NCBI GenBank assembly: GCA_942486035.1
Contig: CALNXK010000134.1
Span: 1,231,001-1,295,000 of the forward strand
Source of the DNA: Porites lobata
Lineage: Eukaryota; Cnidaria; Anthozoa; Scleractinia; Poritidae
Direction of reading: 5' to 3'
Length of the DNA: 64,000 nucleotides
Shown here piece by piece: positions 17,082 through 24,709 of this stretch. The notes beneath the pieces are model-generated. The model was not told the origin of the DNA. It saw nothing but the letters and a program-made list of their open reading frames with translations, and did no database searches. Each line of letters opens with the position of its first letter. The stretch's first letter is position 1. Made by a program: the position numbers and the translations under genes.

Positions 17082-17342
17082 ATGGGACCCAAACGCAAAC
17101 GCAAACGCTCCACGACTCGACGACCCGCCAAACGACGACGGCGTGTGACCTACAGTCAAGTGGGGGGTGTCGGGGTCGGCCTGCCTGTAGGCATTCTCAA
17201 AGCCGGTTATGCTGGTACCAAAGCCATAGGGGAGCATCAAACCAAGCGTGCCATCAAAATTGGCGAAAAACGTCGACGAGAAGTGGCCTCAGGCAAACGG
17301 AAACGCTATGCGGGGGAATCCTTTAATTGTTCGATCATGTAA
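17082..17342 (+). CDS. Basic core-like protein with hydrophobic segment and CSIM CaaX box
   Basis: The product is 86 aa. The N-terminus is almost entirely Lys/Arg (KRKRKRSTTRRPAKRRRR). YSQVGG|V then fits the protease rule Q-x-G-G|x and is followed by a hydrophobic stretch (VGVGLPVGILKAGYAG). A second basic part ends in NCSIM. CSIM is a CaaX box, the same four residues that end prelamin A. It resembles small DNA-condensing core proteins of adenovirus-like particles in size and composition, but the CaaX end is unusual for them. The frame is intact, with its own TATA box. Confidence 0.75.
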   Translation: MGPKRKRKRSTTRRPAKRRRRVTYSQVGGVGVGLPVGILKAGYAGTKAIGEHQTKRAIKIGEKRRREVASGKRKRYAGESFNCSIM

Positions 17343-17347
17343 AAACG

Positions 17348-17355
17348 TATAAAAA
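17348..17355 (+). promoter_or_regulatory. TATA box of the 54-aa gene
   Basis: TATAAAAA, 43 nt before the ATG at 17391. Confidence 0.78.
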
Positions 17356-17390
17356 GACCTTCGTGGGCCTGAACAGGGGTTAGTTGAACG

Positions 17391-17555
17391 ATGGTCCGTG
17401 GACCCAACGGTCGCCGACATCGTTATGTCCCTCGAATACGACGCCGGCGACGTGGATTACAACGCGGCGCTAGGCTACCGCTTTTGGCAATGGCTCTCTC
17501 GCCTTTGTGGCTCAGGAAATACAAACCAAGAGTCCGTATTCGACGCCCGGACTAA
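17391..17555 (+). CDS. Arg-rich 54-aa protein with hydrophobic core
   Basis: It starts MVRGPNGRRHRYVPRI, runs through RRRRRGLQRGARLPLL, has a short hydrophobic patch (LAMALSPLWL) and ends basic (RVRIRRPD). The high arginine content plus one hydrophobic patch recalls the small mu-like core peptide of adenoviruses. TATA spacing supports the start. It overlaps a second open frame starting at 17425. Confidence 0.6.
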   Translation: MVRGPNGRRHRYVPRIRRRRRGLQRGARLPLLAMALSPLWLRKYKPRVRIRRPD

Positions 17556-17859
17556 CAAACGACCCAAACGAAAAGCCGTCACGTTTGCTTTGGATTGGGA
17601 CGACCAGTATGAAGCGGCCTTGTGTTCACGGTGTCGAAATCACATGCAAACGCATTATCATGGCGAATTGTGTGGTAGGTGTGGCGCCATTTTTACCATA
17701 AATAGACCTTGGTCGTTGCCTGAACTCAAGATTCATCATGGGGTGGCGCATGGAACGTCAAGCCCCGTTCTTGAAAAGTGTCTTACAAGAAGCCAATCAA
17801 CACAAACGACAAGAATTGTTGCGGATGGCCAATGCGGATCAGATCAATGCTGTCAGTGA
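17425..17859 (+). CDS. Candidate overlapping zinc-ribbon protein, 144 aa
   Basis: The frame from the ATG at 17425 overlaps the 54-aa gene at its start and the 17738 gene at its end. The non-overlapping part (17556-17737) has LCSRCRNHMQ and LCGRCGAIF, a CxxC...CxxC zinc-ribbon pattern, after a basic KRPKRK. No separate TATA box precedes it, so leaky scanning from the 17391 transcript would be needed. The ribbon is credible; the exact limits are not. Confidence 0.4.
   Translation: MSLEYDAGDVDYNAALGYRFWQWLSRLCGSGNTNQESVFDARTNKRPKRKAVTFALDWDDQYEAALCSRCRNHMQTHYHGELCGRCGAIFTINRPWSLPELKIHHGVAHGTSSPVLEKCLTRSQSTQTTRIVADGQCGSDQCCQ
17697..17705 (+). promoter_or_regulatory. TATA-like box CATAAATAG
   Basis: CATAAATAG lies 41 nt before the ATG at 17738, the spacing seen for the other genes. 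Confidence 0.5.
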
Positions 17860-18058
17860 ATTGGTGATGAACACCCTCCGTGGCACGGTGCCCCGTTCCC
17901 GACACACCATCACGTTGCTCAAACCCCACGCCCAGAGTTTACGCGCCATGGCCAAACCCGCCCATTCCGTCTAACGACGACGCGCCATCATGATGGCTCA
18001 AAAAGGGGGCGCCCTCTGGCCTGAACTCTACCGATGTTATAAACGTTGCATGCGCTAG
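17738..18058 (+). pseudogene. Small conserved QKGG protein, interrupted by TAA
   Basis: The N-terminal 78 codons are helical (FLKSVLQEANQHKRQELL, INAVSELVMNTLRGTVP). A TAA at 17972-17974 is followed in the same frame by a basic stretch and MMAQKGGALWPELY up to a TAG at 18056. This helix then QKGG-hydrophobic layout recurs, as I recall, in small proteins next to capsid modules of invertebrate Polinton-like elements, so the TAA is probably a nonsense mutation. QKGG|A also fits the protease rule. The function is unknown; a virion cement or membrane-active peptide is possible. Confidence 0.6.
18038..18044 (+). promoter_or_regulatory. TATA box of the 217-aa gene
   Basis: TATAAAC, coding for Tyr-Lys at the end of the previous gene. 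It is 42 nt before the ATG at 18080. Confidence 0.65.
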
Positions 18059-18079
18059 ACAAGACCCCTCAGTTGCACC

Positions 18080-18733
18080 ATGGAACCCGAGATGGTGAGC
18101 ACCACGGTGGACAACGCCCCGGCTTTTTTACAATTACGAGACCAGTACAAACAAGAATTGGTGGAAGATACCCGCTTGACCAAAGCGGCTGATTTAGCAG
18201 CCAAGCAACATGTGCTCCTGACCAGCGATGCCCCCGATGCTTGGAAACGGCCTCAACTCAAAGCCGTGAGCCGTCAATTACGCCATTGGACCAAACAAGT
18301 GCGCCAACCGTTTGGAGCCCCGACTGGGGGTGTGAGTGCAGCAGGGGCCACGACCCCGGGCGACGATGATTTTGAGGCGGGCCCCATGCAAGCGTGGTTC
18401 ACGCAATTGGTCAAGGCGACCCAGGGTATAAAACAAGGCACCCCCACTCGTGGACCCAGAAAACCACCTGTCCCGCCCAAACCGAACATCACCCCCAGTG
18501 CCAAAAAGAAACTCAAGTTCACGACCCCGTTGAGCAGTGAAGAATTGGCGCACGAGTTGCCCTTTTCCGAGGAGCCTGGAACAGCGCCTTGGGAAACCCC
18601 CAAAGAACGTGTGGACTCTATCAAGCAATCATTCAAGCGCGGGATTCGCAAAAAAGCCACTGGTGTTGCCAAAAAGAAAGCCGCAGGTTGGGCCAAGAAA
18701 GCCTTGGAGTGGAAATCGTGGAAAACCCCGTAA
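18080..18733 (+). CDS. Unknown virion-like protein, 217 aa
   Basis: It starts MEPEMVSTTVDNAPAFLQL, with a helical N-terminal half. A Pro/Lys-rich linker follows (GPRKPPVPPKPNITPSAKKK), then a lysine-rich helical C-terminus (KKATGVAKKKAAGWAKKALEW) that could bind DNA or membrane. An internal TATAAAA lies at 18427-18433. The stop is separated by one base from the next ATG (TAACATG), so the phospholipase gene downstream may share its mRNA. I do not recognise the family. Confidence 0.65.
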   Translation: MEPEMVSTTVDNAPAFLQLRDQYKQELVEDTRLTKAADLAAKQHVLLTSDAPDAWKRPQLKAVSRQLRHWTKQVRQPFGAPTGGVSAAGATTPGDDDFEAGPMQAWFTQLVKATQGIKQGTPTRGPRKPPVPPKPNITPSAKKKLKFTTPLSSEELAHELPFSEEPGTAPWETPKERVDSIKQSFKRGIRKKATGVAKKKAAGWAKKALEWKSWKTP

Positions 18734-18734
18734 C

Positions 18735-19115
18735 ATGGGACGGACTCCTAAACGCCGTGCGGTGCCCCGTTCCCGACCGAGGCGACGTCGACGCTCGCAA
18801 CGTGGAGGCAAGTTATTTGATGTGCAAAACCTCCTCAACAAGACAGGCATTGAATTTCATTGGCCCGGCTATCAGTACATGGGACCTGGCACCCATTTGA
18901 AAAAACGATTGGCCCGTGGGGATCCCGGCATCAACCGGTTGGACAGGATTGCTAAAGCGCATGACATTGACTATGATAAAGCCAAGAATTTGAAAGACAA
19001 ATGGGCAGCGGATCGCAAGATGATTGCCAAGATTGATCAACTCCCTGGCAGCAAAAACCTGACAGAGCGCATTGTTAGACGCATTATGAAAGCCAAACTC
19101 CGATTGGGCATGTAA
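18735..19115 (+). CDS. Parvovirus-VP1-type phospholipase A2 protein
   Basis: The product is 126 aa. A very basic N-terminus (RPRRRRRSQRGG) ends in QRGG|K, a match to the protease rule, so cleavage would free the enzyme. The PLA2 domain has the calcium loop YMGPGTHL at about 49-56, GDPGINRLDRIAKAHDIDY with the catalytic His-Asp pair at about 77-78, and a helical end. In parvoviruses this domain breaches endosomal membranes during entry. It starts one base after the upstream stop and lacks a close TATA box; the nearest is 18427. Catalytic residues look intact. Confidence 0.85.
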   Translation: MGRTPKRRAVPRSRPRRRRRSQRGGKLFDVQNLLNKTGIEFHWPGYQYMGPGTHLKKRLARGDPGINRLDRIAKAHDIDYDKAKNLKDKWAADRKMIAKIDQLPGSKNLTERIVRRIMKAKLRLGM

Positions 19116-19162
19116 ACCCCTTCATCATAAAAAAGACAACCTTGTTGAATCACACATGTTTT

Positions 19163-19168
19163 AATAAA
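19163..19168 (+). terminator. Poly(A) signal AATAAA ending the rightward gene set
   Basis: AATAAA lies 48 nt after the phospholipase stop, in the short gap before the convergent minus-strand genes. Confidence 0.6.
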
Positions 19169-19180
19169 CTCATTTTGTTC

Positions 19181-19783
19181 TTACAAGTACATGTCCATTT
19201 GCTGTAATGCTTCAGCGCGAAGGGTTTGCACGGTGTCCTCTTCAGGCTCGGACTCGGCCCAGTCCAAGGGCAACCACGGTAAGGGAAAGGGACGCTCTAA
19301 TGCCTCGTCCAACCATCGCCATTCTCGACGTCGAATCGATTCCACTCGCTGCTCGTATCTCTGTTTCTGCAGGGCTTGCCACCCCTCCACACCCAACACT
19401 CGTTTTTTCTCGGTCGCAATCTCCCGCCGCCGCGCATTCAATCGCTGCTTGTAGGCCTCGTACGTCCCCTTGTCTTTCATTTTTTGCATCCAGTTTTTTT
19501 GACACTGGGCGTTTTTGCGTTTAACCTCGTTCCGCTGTTCCTCGGTCATGGCATGGTAGTGCCGCATGCCCTCTTGGGTCTTTTTGGCCTTGAAGGCCTC
19601 GTACTCCCCATTGGCTCTCATACGGGCCATGCGCTCGTGGTAGCGTCGACGGTGCACGGCCTTCACATCCTCGATCCCATTCAGGGCCGCGTACTGGCGC
19701 TGCCGATACAGTTTTTGATTGTGTTTGTTTTTTTCAGGGTCCCGCTTTTTCTTGGGGGGCTGGCGCGATCCTGGCATATCCAT
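19181..19783 (-). CDS. Lys/Arg-rich helical protein, 200 aa
   Basis: I start at the ATG at 19783 (MDMPGSRQPPKKKRDPEKN). The body is strongly basic and helical with repeated Y/W-x-[KR] units (KLYRQRQYAALN, RRRYHERMARMRANGEYEAF, KNWMQKMKDKGTYEAY) about 30-40 residues apart. The C-terminus is acidic (ESEPEEDTVQ). It shares the DPEK opening and basic helical style of the gene upstream (19734-20165), so the two may be paralogues. It overlaps that gene by 50 nt in another frame. A DNA-binding role is likely but unproven. Confidence 0.6.
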   Translation of the reverse strand: MDMPGSRQPPKKKRDPEKNKHNQKLYRQRQYAALNGIEDVKAVHRRRYHERMARMRANGEYEAFKAKKTQEGMRHYHAMTEEQRNEVKRKNAQCQKNWMQKMKDKGTYEAYKQRLNARRREIATEKKRVLGVEGWQALQKQRYEQRVESIRRREWRWLDEALERPFPLPWLPLDWAESEPEEDTVQTLRAEALQQMDMYL

Positions 19784-20165
19784 GCTCCAACTCCAACAAT
19801 CGGGCAGCACACACGTCCGCCAACGCACGCAACTTTCGGAACGGACTGGAAGGAGTCTGTCTGTTCCGGGCACGACGGATCCGTTGCTGTTGGACAATCC
19901 GCTCGCGGTGTTGATGGTAATACTTGCGGTTCAGAGCCCGTACTCGCGCCAAATGGCTAGCTCGGTAACGGTTACAGGCCTGCCGATTCAACTCTCGGGC
20001 TCTCGCAATCTCCTCTGGTGTCGGGGGCGGTTTGGGTGGTTTGGGTGGTTTGAGCTTCTTCTGAGCCGCCCGCTGATCACGTTTCTGTTTCGCAATCCTT
20101 TCCTTGTTTTTGAGGTACCACTTGCGCTTGGCCTGTTTCGCCTTCTCGGGATCTCTATCAGGCAT
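19734..20165 (-). CDS. Basic repeat-type DNA-binding-like protein, 143 aa
   Basis: It starts MPDRDPEKAKQAKRKWYLKN. It contains two related basic helical repeats, KWYLKNKERIAKQKRDQR and KYYHQHRERIVQQQRIRR, separated by a Pro-rich linker (KPPKPPKPPPTPEE). GATATAAT on the minus strand near 20206 is about 40 nt upstream and may be its TATA box. It is divergent to the polymerase gene, which suggests early expression. Function is unknown. Confidence 0.6.
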   Translation of the reverse strand: MPDRDPEKAKQAKRKWYLKNKERIAKQKRDQRAAQKKLKPPKPPKPPPTPEEIARARELNRQACNRYRASHLARVRALNRKYYHQHRERIVQQQRIRRARNRQTPSSPFRKLRALADVCAARLLELEHGYARIAPAPQEKAGP

Positions 20166-20268
20166 TCTCGAACCACACTGACGTCTGGTCTGGACGCTGG
20201 ATTATATCTAGGGTTTCCTCCGCCAATCACTGATCTCGGTCCAGGCTCAGAGGAGACTTGAGAAGTCT

Positions 20269-20289
20269 GTACCCATGGGGGGCACCCCC
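20269..20289 (+). promoter_or_regulatory. Shared motif GTACCCATGGGGGG+CACCCCC (copy 2, plus)
   Basis: It matches the motif at 2857-2877 (minus strand) at 20 of 21 positions. Both sit in gaps between divergent genes. Confidence 0.7.
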
Positions 20290-20394
20290 CTCAATCCTCT
20301 TCTTGTCAAATCAACCCCTCACCTGACTCTCACCTGACTCTCACCTGAGTCTTATCCACCAATCCCCGTTCGTCTGATCACGTGTTTTTTGGGT

Positions 20395-20402
20395 CTATAA
20401 AA
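20395..20402 (+). promoter_or_regulatory. TATA box of the DNA polymerase gene
   Basis: TATAAAAG, 50 nt before the ATG at 20445. Confidence 0.8.
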
Positions 20403-20444
20403 GCCAGCGTCTGGAGCGGGAAATTCAAATTGTATTCCTCCGTC

Positions 20445-23400
20445 ATGGCGGAAGACTCCTGGTATCCTGTCAGTGACGAGGATGAGGAGGATGCTCTGTT
20501 AAACCGCGCTTATGACCGGTGGGAACAGCTGGGAGGGGCTGCCGCCGCCCGCGGCCCTCTCTTCCAATTCACCAACCTATTGGTCGACGACCTATTGGTC
20601 GACGACGCCGCTGGCGTGACGTGGTGGAGCGGGCGCAATTCAACGCGCAATTGCGTCAATTGAGGGATCCTGTGCCTGGGGATAATATTGGCATGGCGTT
20701 AACGGAAGCATTACACCAAGCCATTGAAACGGAACTCGGCCGCGAGCAGCGACCCGCCCATCATTTCGTGAACTTTGCCATTACAGCTCACGGGTTCACT
20801 CACGCTTATCAAACAGCCAATTTTACCGTGGGGGAATTTCTACAACGCACCGCTCGTTTGGATGAGATGTTGGCCACCTTGGCTGGGAAATTAAACAGCA
20901 ATGAAGCCTTCAACCCCGATCGCGGGTTCCAAGTGGATGTGGTGTTTGTCTCCATGCCTGGCCCAGGGTCTGGTCGACATAAACAACGCAATGCGGGACG
21001 TTTATGTTTGGATCGAGTCAATAAGAAAAAGAAATGCATCATCCCCATCAAAAACAGAGATGCTTTATGTTGTGCCCGCGCCATTGTCACCATGCGAGTC
21101 CATTGCCATAAAGATCAAGGCGTGGACGGGTTTCGCGACTGGGACAATCTCAAACGTGGGCTTCCTGTGCAGCAACGTCAAGCCCAGGCCTTACATCAGC
21201 AAGCGGGAATCGTTGAGGGTCCCTGTGGTTTACCCGAGCTTCGCCAATTTCAACAAGCGTTGGGGTCTCAATATCAACTCTTGGTGATGACCCGGATGAA
21301 ACCGTTCTTTTTGATCTTCAAAGGTCCCACCGCCCCTCATCAGATTCGTTTACTCAAATCCAATGATCATTTTGATGGCTGCACATCCTTTCCTGCGTTT
21401 GTCAATCGTTCGTATTATTGTGTGGACTGTGAACGAGGGTTCAACACCAACGACCGAACCAATCACACTTGTTAAGGGAGACGCTGCTCCGCGTGTGGGC
21501 GCTTTGATTGTCCGGATTATGTGCGGGGCACCCGCCCCACTGAGTATTGCACTCTGTGTCACCGCAAGTTTCACGGCAATCAATGCAAACGTTATCATGA
21601 AGTCAGCAAACAATGTCAATCCATCAAAACTTGTCTCAAGTGTCAAGCCCAATACACGGTCGTCCCCAACAAACGTCACCAGTGCGGGTACGCCAAATGT
21701 CCCGCGTGTCAGGAATGGGTACCCATCCAGGACCACAAGTGTTACATTCAGCCCGTGGTGGAACACGAGGAGACTGAACCAACAGAGGAGGGGGGAGGTA
21801 GCATGGTGGCGCCACCCCCTCCCCTGTTTGTTTACGCGGATTTTGAAGCCATGCAGAATGCAGAAGGCGTGTTTGTGGCCAATTTGTTATGTTATTCATC
21901 GAGTGCAGAAACAACCATTCATGTATTGGATGGGGAGGACTGTGCCCTACAATTTTTGCGCGATTTGGATGATCTCACGGACGTTCCAGACCGTGAGGAG
22001 GAGCGAACGATACTCGTGGTGTTTCACAATTTGAAAGGGTTTGATGGCATGTTTATTCTCCATGAACTCTACCAGCAACAACGCGAGGTCGTGGATCAAC
22101 TGACGGTGGGAGCCAAAGTCCTGTCTTTCAGGAGTGGACCTATCAAATTCATTAACTCGTTGTGTTTCTTGCCCATGCCACTCGCCTCTTTTCCCAGTAC
22201 CTTCAATTTGACCGAATTAAAGAAGGGCTTCTTTCCCCATTTGTTCAATACCCCTGACCACCAACAGTATGTGGGCCGCATCCCCGATTTGGAATTTTAC
22301 GATCCCGATGGCATGATGGTCAAAAAGAAAGACGAACTGACTCGTTGGCATGCAGATCAAGTCCGCCGGAACGTGCCCTTCCATTTCAAGCAAGAAATGA
22401 TTGACTATTGCAAATCAGATGTCGCCCTGTTGAAAGCCGGGTGTGAAGCCTTTCAGCAAGAATTTGAACGGCAGGCTGGCTTCAATCCTATGGCCAAGTG
22501 CATCACCATCGCCAGTGCTTGCAATCTGTATTGGCGCAAGCATCATTTGACCCCCGACACCATTGCTGTGGAACCTCTCGGAGGGTGGCGAGGGGCCCAA
22601 GTCAATCAATCCCTCAAAGCCCTACAATGGCTCTACTACCAAGAACACCTCATTCCCAAAGAGGGGGCCAGTGCTGACCGCATTCGTCACGTTCGTAATG
22701 GGGGCAAACAGTCTATCCGAACCAGCGCCCACAGTCATTTTGTCGATGGCTACGATCCCCTGACTCGCACCGTCTACGAGTTTCATGGATGTCTCTACCA
22801 TGGCTGTCCCCGCTGTTATCCCATGAGAAGCGTCAAACATTATGCTGTGCCGGACAGAAGCGTCGAGGAACTCTATCAAGCCACGCTCTCCAAACGCACG
22901 GCACTGCTCCGAGCAGGCTACACGGTGATCGAAATGTGGGAATGTGAATGGGACAAATTGTTGGACACGGATGAAGCCGTTCAACGTTTCCTGAATTCCT
23001 TCGATCTGGTTGCACCCTTGGAACTCCGGGAAGCCTTCTTTGGGGGTCGAACGGGTGCAGTGGCTCTGCATGCCGTGGCTGGAGAGGGCGAGGAAATACG
23101 CTATGTGGATGTGACCTCCCTGTACCCATGGGTCAACAAAAACTGTCCCTACCCCATTGGGCATCCGAACATCATCACTCAGCCCGCCGACCAGTCCTTG
23201 GAGTCCTATTTTGGTCTAGCCACCGTCGACATTCTTCCCCCCGCTGGATTGTTCCACCCCGTCTTGCCTGTGCGTAGCGGAAACAAGCTCACCTTTCCTC
23301 TCTGCCGCGCCTGTGTCCAGACAGAGCAGGCCCAACCCATGTTGACCCGAACCCGCTATTGCCCTCATTCTGACACGGAACGCACGCTACGTGGAACCTG

Positions 23401-24433
23401 GTGCACGCCCGAGTTGGTCAAAGCCGTCGAAAAGGGGTACACGCTGATCAAGATCCATGAAGTCTGGCATTTTCCCCCTGAGCAACGCCAAACGGGTCTT
23501 TTTGCCAATTACGTGAACACCTGGCTCAAGTTGAAACAGGAATCAGCGGGGTGGCCCAGTTGGTGTCAGACCCTTGAGCAGAAACGAGACTACATTATTC
23601 GTTACCAGGAACGGGAGGGGATCCGACTGGACATTGCCAGTATTGCCAAAAATCCCGGTCGCAAGGCCACGGCCAAGCTCATGCTGAACAGTTTCTGGGG
23701 CAAATTCGGGGAGCGGATCAACAAACCCACCACCGTCACTGTCAAAGACCCCGCCCATTTGTTCGGCCTCATCTCCGATGCTGCCCTCGATCTCAGCACG
23801 CTCCGTCTTTGCACTGACGATATCCTGGAAGCTGTTTACACCAGCGTCCAAGACAATGCCGTCAAAGGCACCAAGACCAACATTTTTGTGGCGGCTTTCA
23901 CCACCTGTCATGCTCGATTGAAGCTCTACGAGTCCCTGGACACCCTTCAACAGCAAGTCCTTTATTATGACACAGATAGTGTGGTGTACAAGTGGCGTCC
24001 AGGTCATCCCAGCATTGCCACCGGGGATTTTTTGGGGGACATGACCGACGAATTAGACGGAGACGTCATCACCGAGTTTGTTTCAGGGGGTGCCAAGAAT
24101 TATGGGTACCAGACCCGTGGAGGCAAAGTGGTGTGCAAGGTACGCGGTTTCACCCTAAACGTCCGTGGGTCGGCCATTCTCAATTTTCACACCATGAAAG
24201 AGAACATTCTCTCAGAATTAGACTCGCCCCAGGACTCTCGCCGAAATTTGAACATTACCACCCCCTATTATTTCAAACGGGATTTGGAACAGAAACAAAT
24301 TCAAGTGGTTCCGCGCGTAAAGCAGTATGGGTTGGTGTTTGACAAGCGCGTCATCGATGTAACCACCCGATCCAGTTATCCCTATGGCCACGAGAGGATT
24401 GGGGACGAACTCGACCTGCTATTAGATTTGTAA
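20445..24433 (+). pseudogene. POLB: Protein-primed DNA polymerase B, frameshift and one TAA
   Basis: The ATG at 20445 opens MAEDSWYPVSDEDEED, but the frame shifts near 20570-20620, close to a 15-bp tandem duplication (CCTATTGGTCGACGA twice). The next frame continues to a TAA at 21473-21475, then on in the same phase to 24433. In the segment from 21521 the exonuclease motifs are D107/E109 (YADFEA), N170/D175 (HNLKGFDG) and Y296/D300 (YCKSD). The polymerase motifs are D530 (DVTSLYP), KLMLNSFWGKFG at 719-730, YYDTDS with D817/D819, and KNY at 859-861. A zinc-rich region and an EFHGCLYHGCPRC insert, common in Polinton polymerases, are also present. The catalytic core is intact; only the N-terminal third is broken. 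Confidence 0.9.
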
Positions 24434-24437
24434 AAAA

Positions 24438-24482
24438 ATGGGCGTGATGTCACTTGGATGTCACACACGTCCCGCTTGTAAA
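24438..24482 (-). repeat. Right subterminal motif copy
   Basis: On the minus strand it reads ACAAGCGGGACGTGTGTGAC followed by a CRE-like GTGACATCACGCCC. It directly joins the right terminal repeat and matches the copies at 423-469 and 745-794. Confidence 0.7.
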
Positions 24483-24703
24483 CCAGGCTCTCCTCACGAC
24501 ATTAAAACTATGTGAAGAATGTGGATCTAACCCTTGTGTGCGTGTGTTCTTTATTTCATGGGGTCACGTGAACAACCATGACCATATATGGGCATTTGTG
24601 ACGTCAATGGGGTCACCTGACCTAAATGCGCGATTCTGATTGGTCGAGACAATTTTTGCTGCGCTCTGATTGGTTACTCCTTATTGTAGCCATCATCACT
24701 ACT
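24483..24703 (-). repeat. Right terminal inverted repeat of the Polinton (221 bp)
   Basis: It is the reverse complement of 65-285, with no mismatch seen by eye. It carries the same CCAAT, CRE-like and E-box-like motifs, here pointing into the element on the minus strand. Confidence 0.95.
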
Positions 24704-24709
24704 CTAAAT
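24704..24709. repeat. Target site duplication, right copy (CTAAAT)
   Basis: An exact copy of 59-64, directly outside the right terminal repeat. Confidence 0.93.

Larger units (their letters stand above)
20166..20444. promoter_or_regulatory. Divergent promoter region of the polymerase
   Basis: It contains GATATAAT (minus) near 20206, AGAGGAGACT at 20249-20258, an AGACTT-GAG-AAGTCT hairpin at 20254-20268, the shared 21-bp motif at 20269-20289, three 11-bp CACCTGACTCT-type repeats at 20320-20352 and the polymerase TATA box. The half-site TGACTC in the repeats resembles AP-1 sites. Confidence 0.65.
65..24703. mobile_element. Polinton/Maverick element with intact ends, 24.6 kb
   Basis: The element is bounded by 221-bp inverted repeats starting 5'-AGTAGTGATG and by a 6-bp target duplication. 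It carries the hallmark Polinton genes: protein-primed DNA polymerase B at the right end, retroviral-type integrase with chromodomain, double-jelly-roll capsid protein, penton-like protein, packaging ATPase and adenain-like protease. Accessory genes fill the left end and the space between the structural genes. Polintons replicate with their own polymerase, integrate with their own integrase and probably form virions. This copy is full length but carries several nonsense codons, two frameshifts and a nested LINE, so it is probably not autonomous now. Confidence 0.97.

Noticed and set aside
18427..18433. TATAAAA inside the 217-aa gene as promoter of the phospholipase gene
   Set aside because: It is about 300 nt from the ATG, outside the tight spacing of the others, so I list it only as a possibility.
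5308..24433. Exogenous virus such as an adenovirus
   Set aside because: The integrase, terminal repeats with a target duplication and host flanks show a Polinton insertion.
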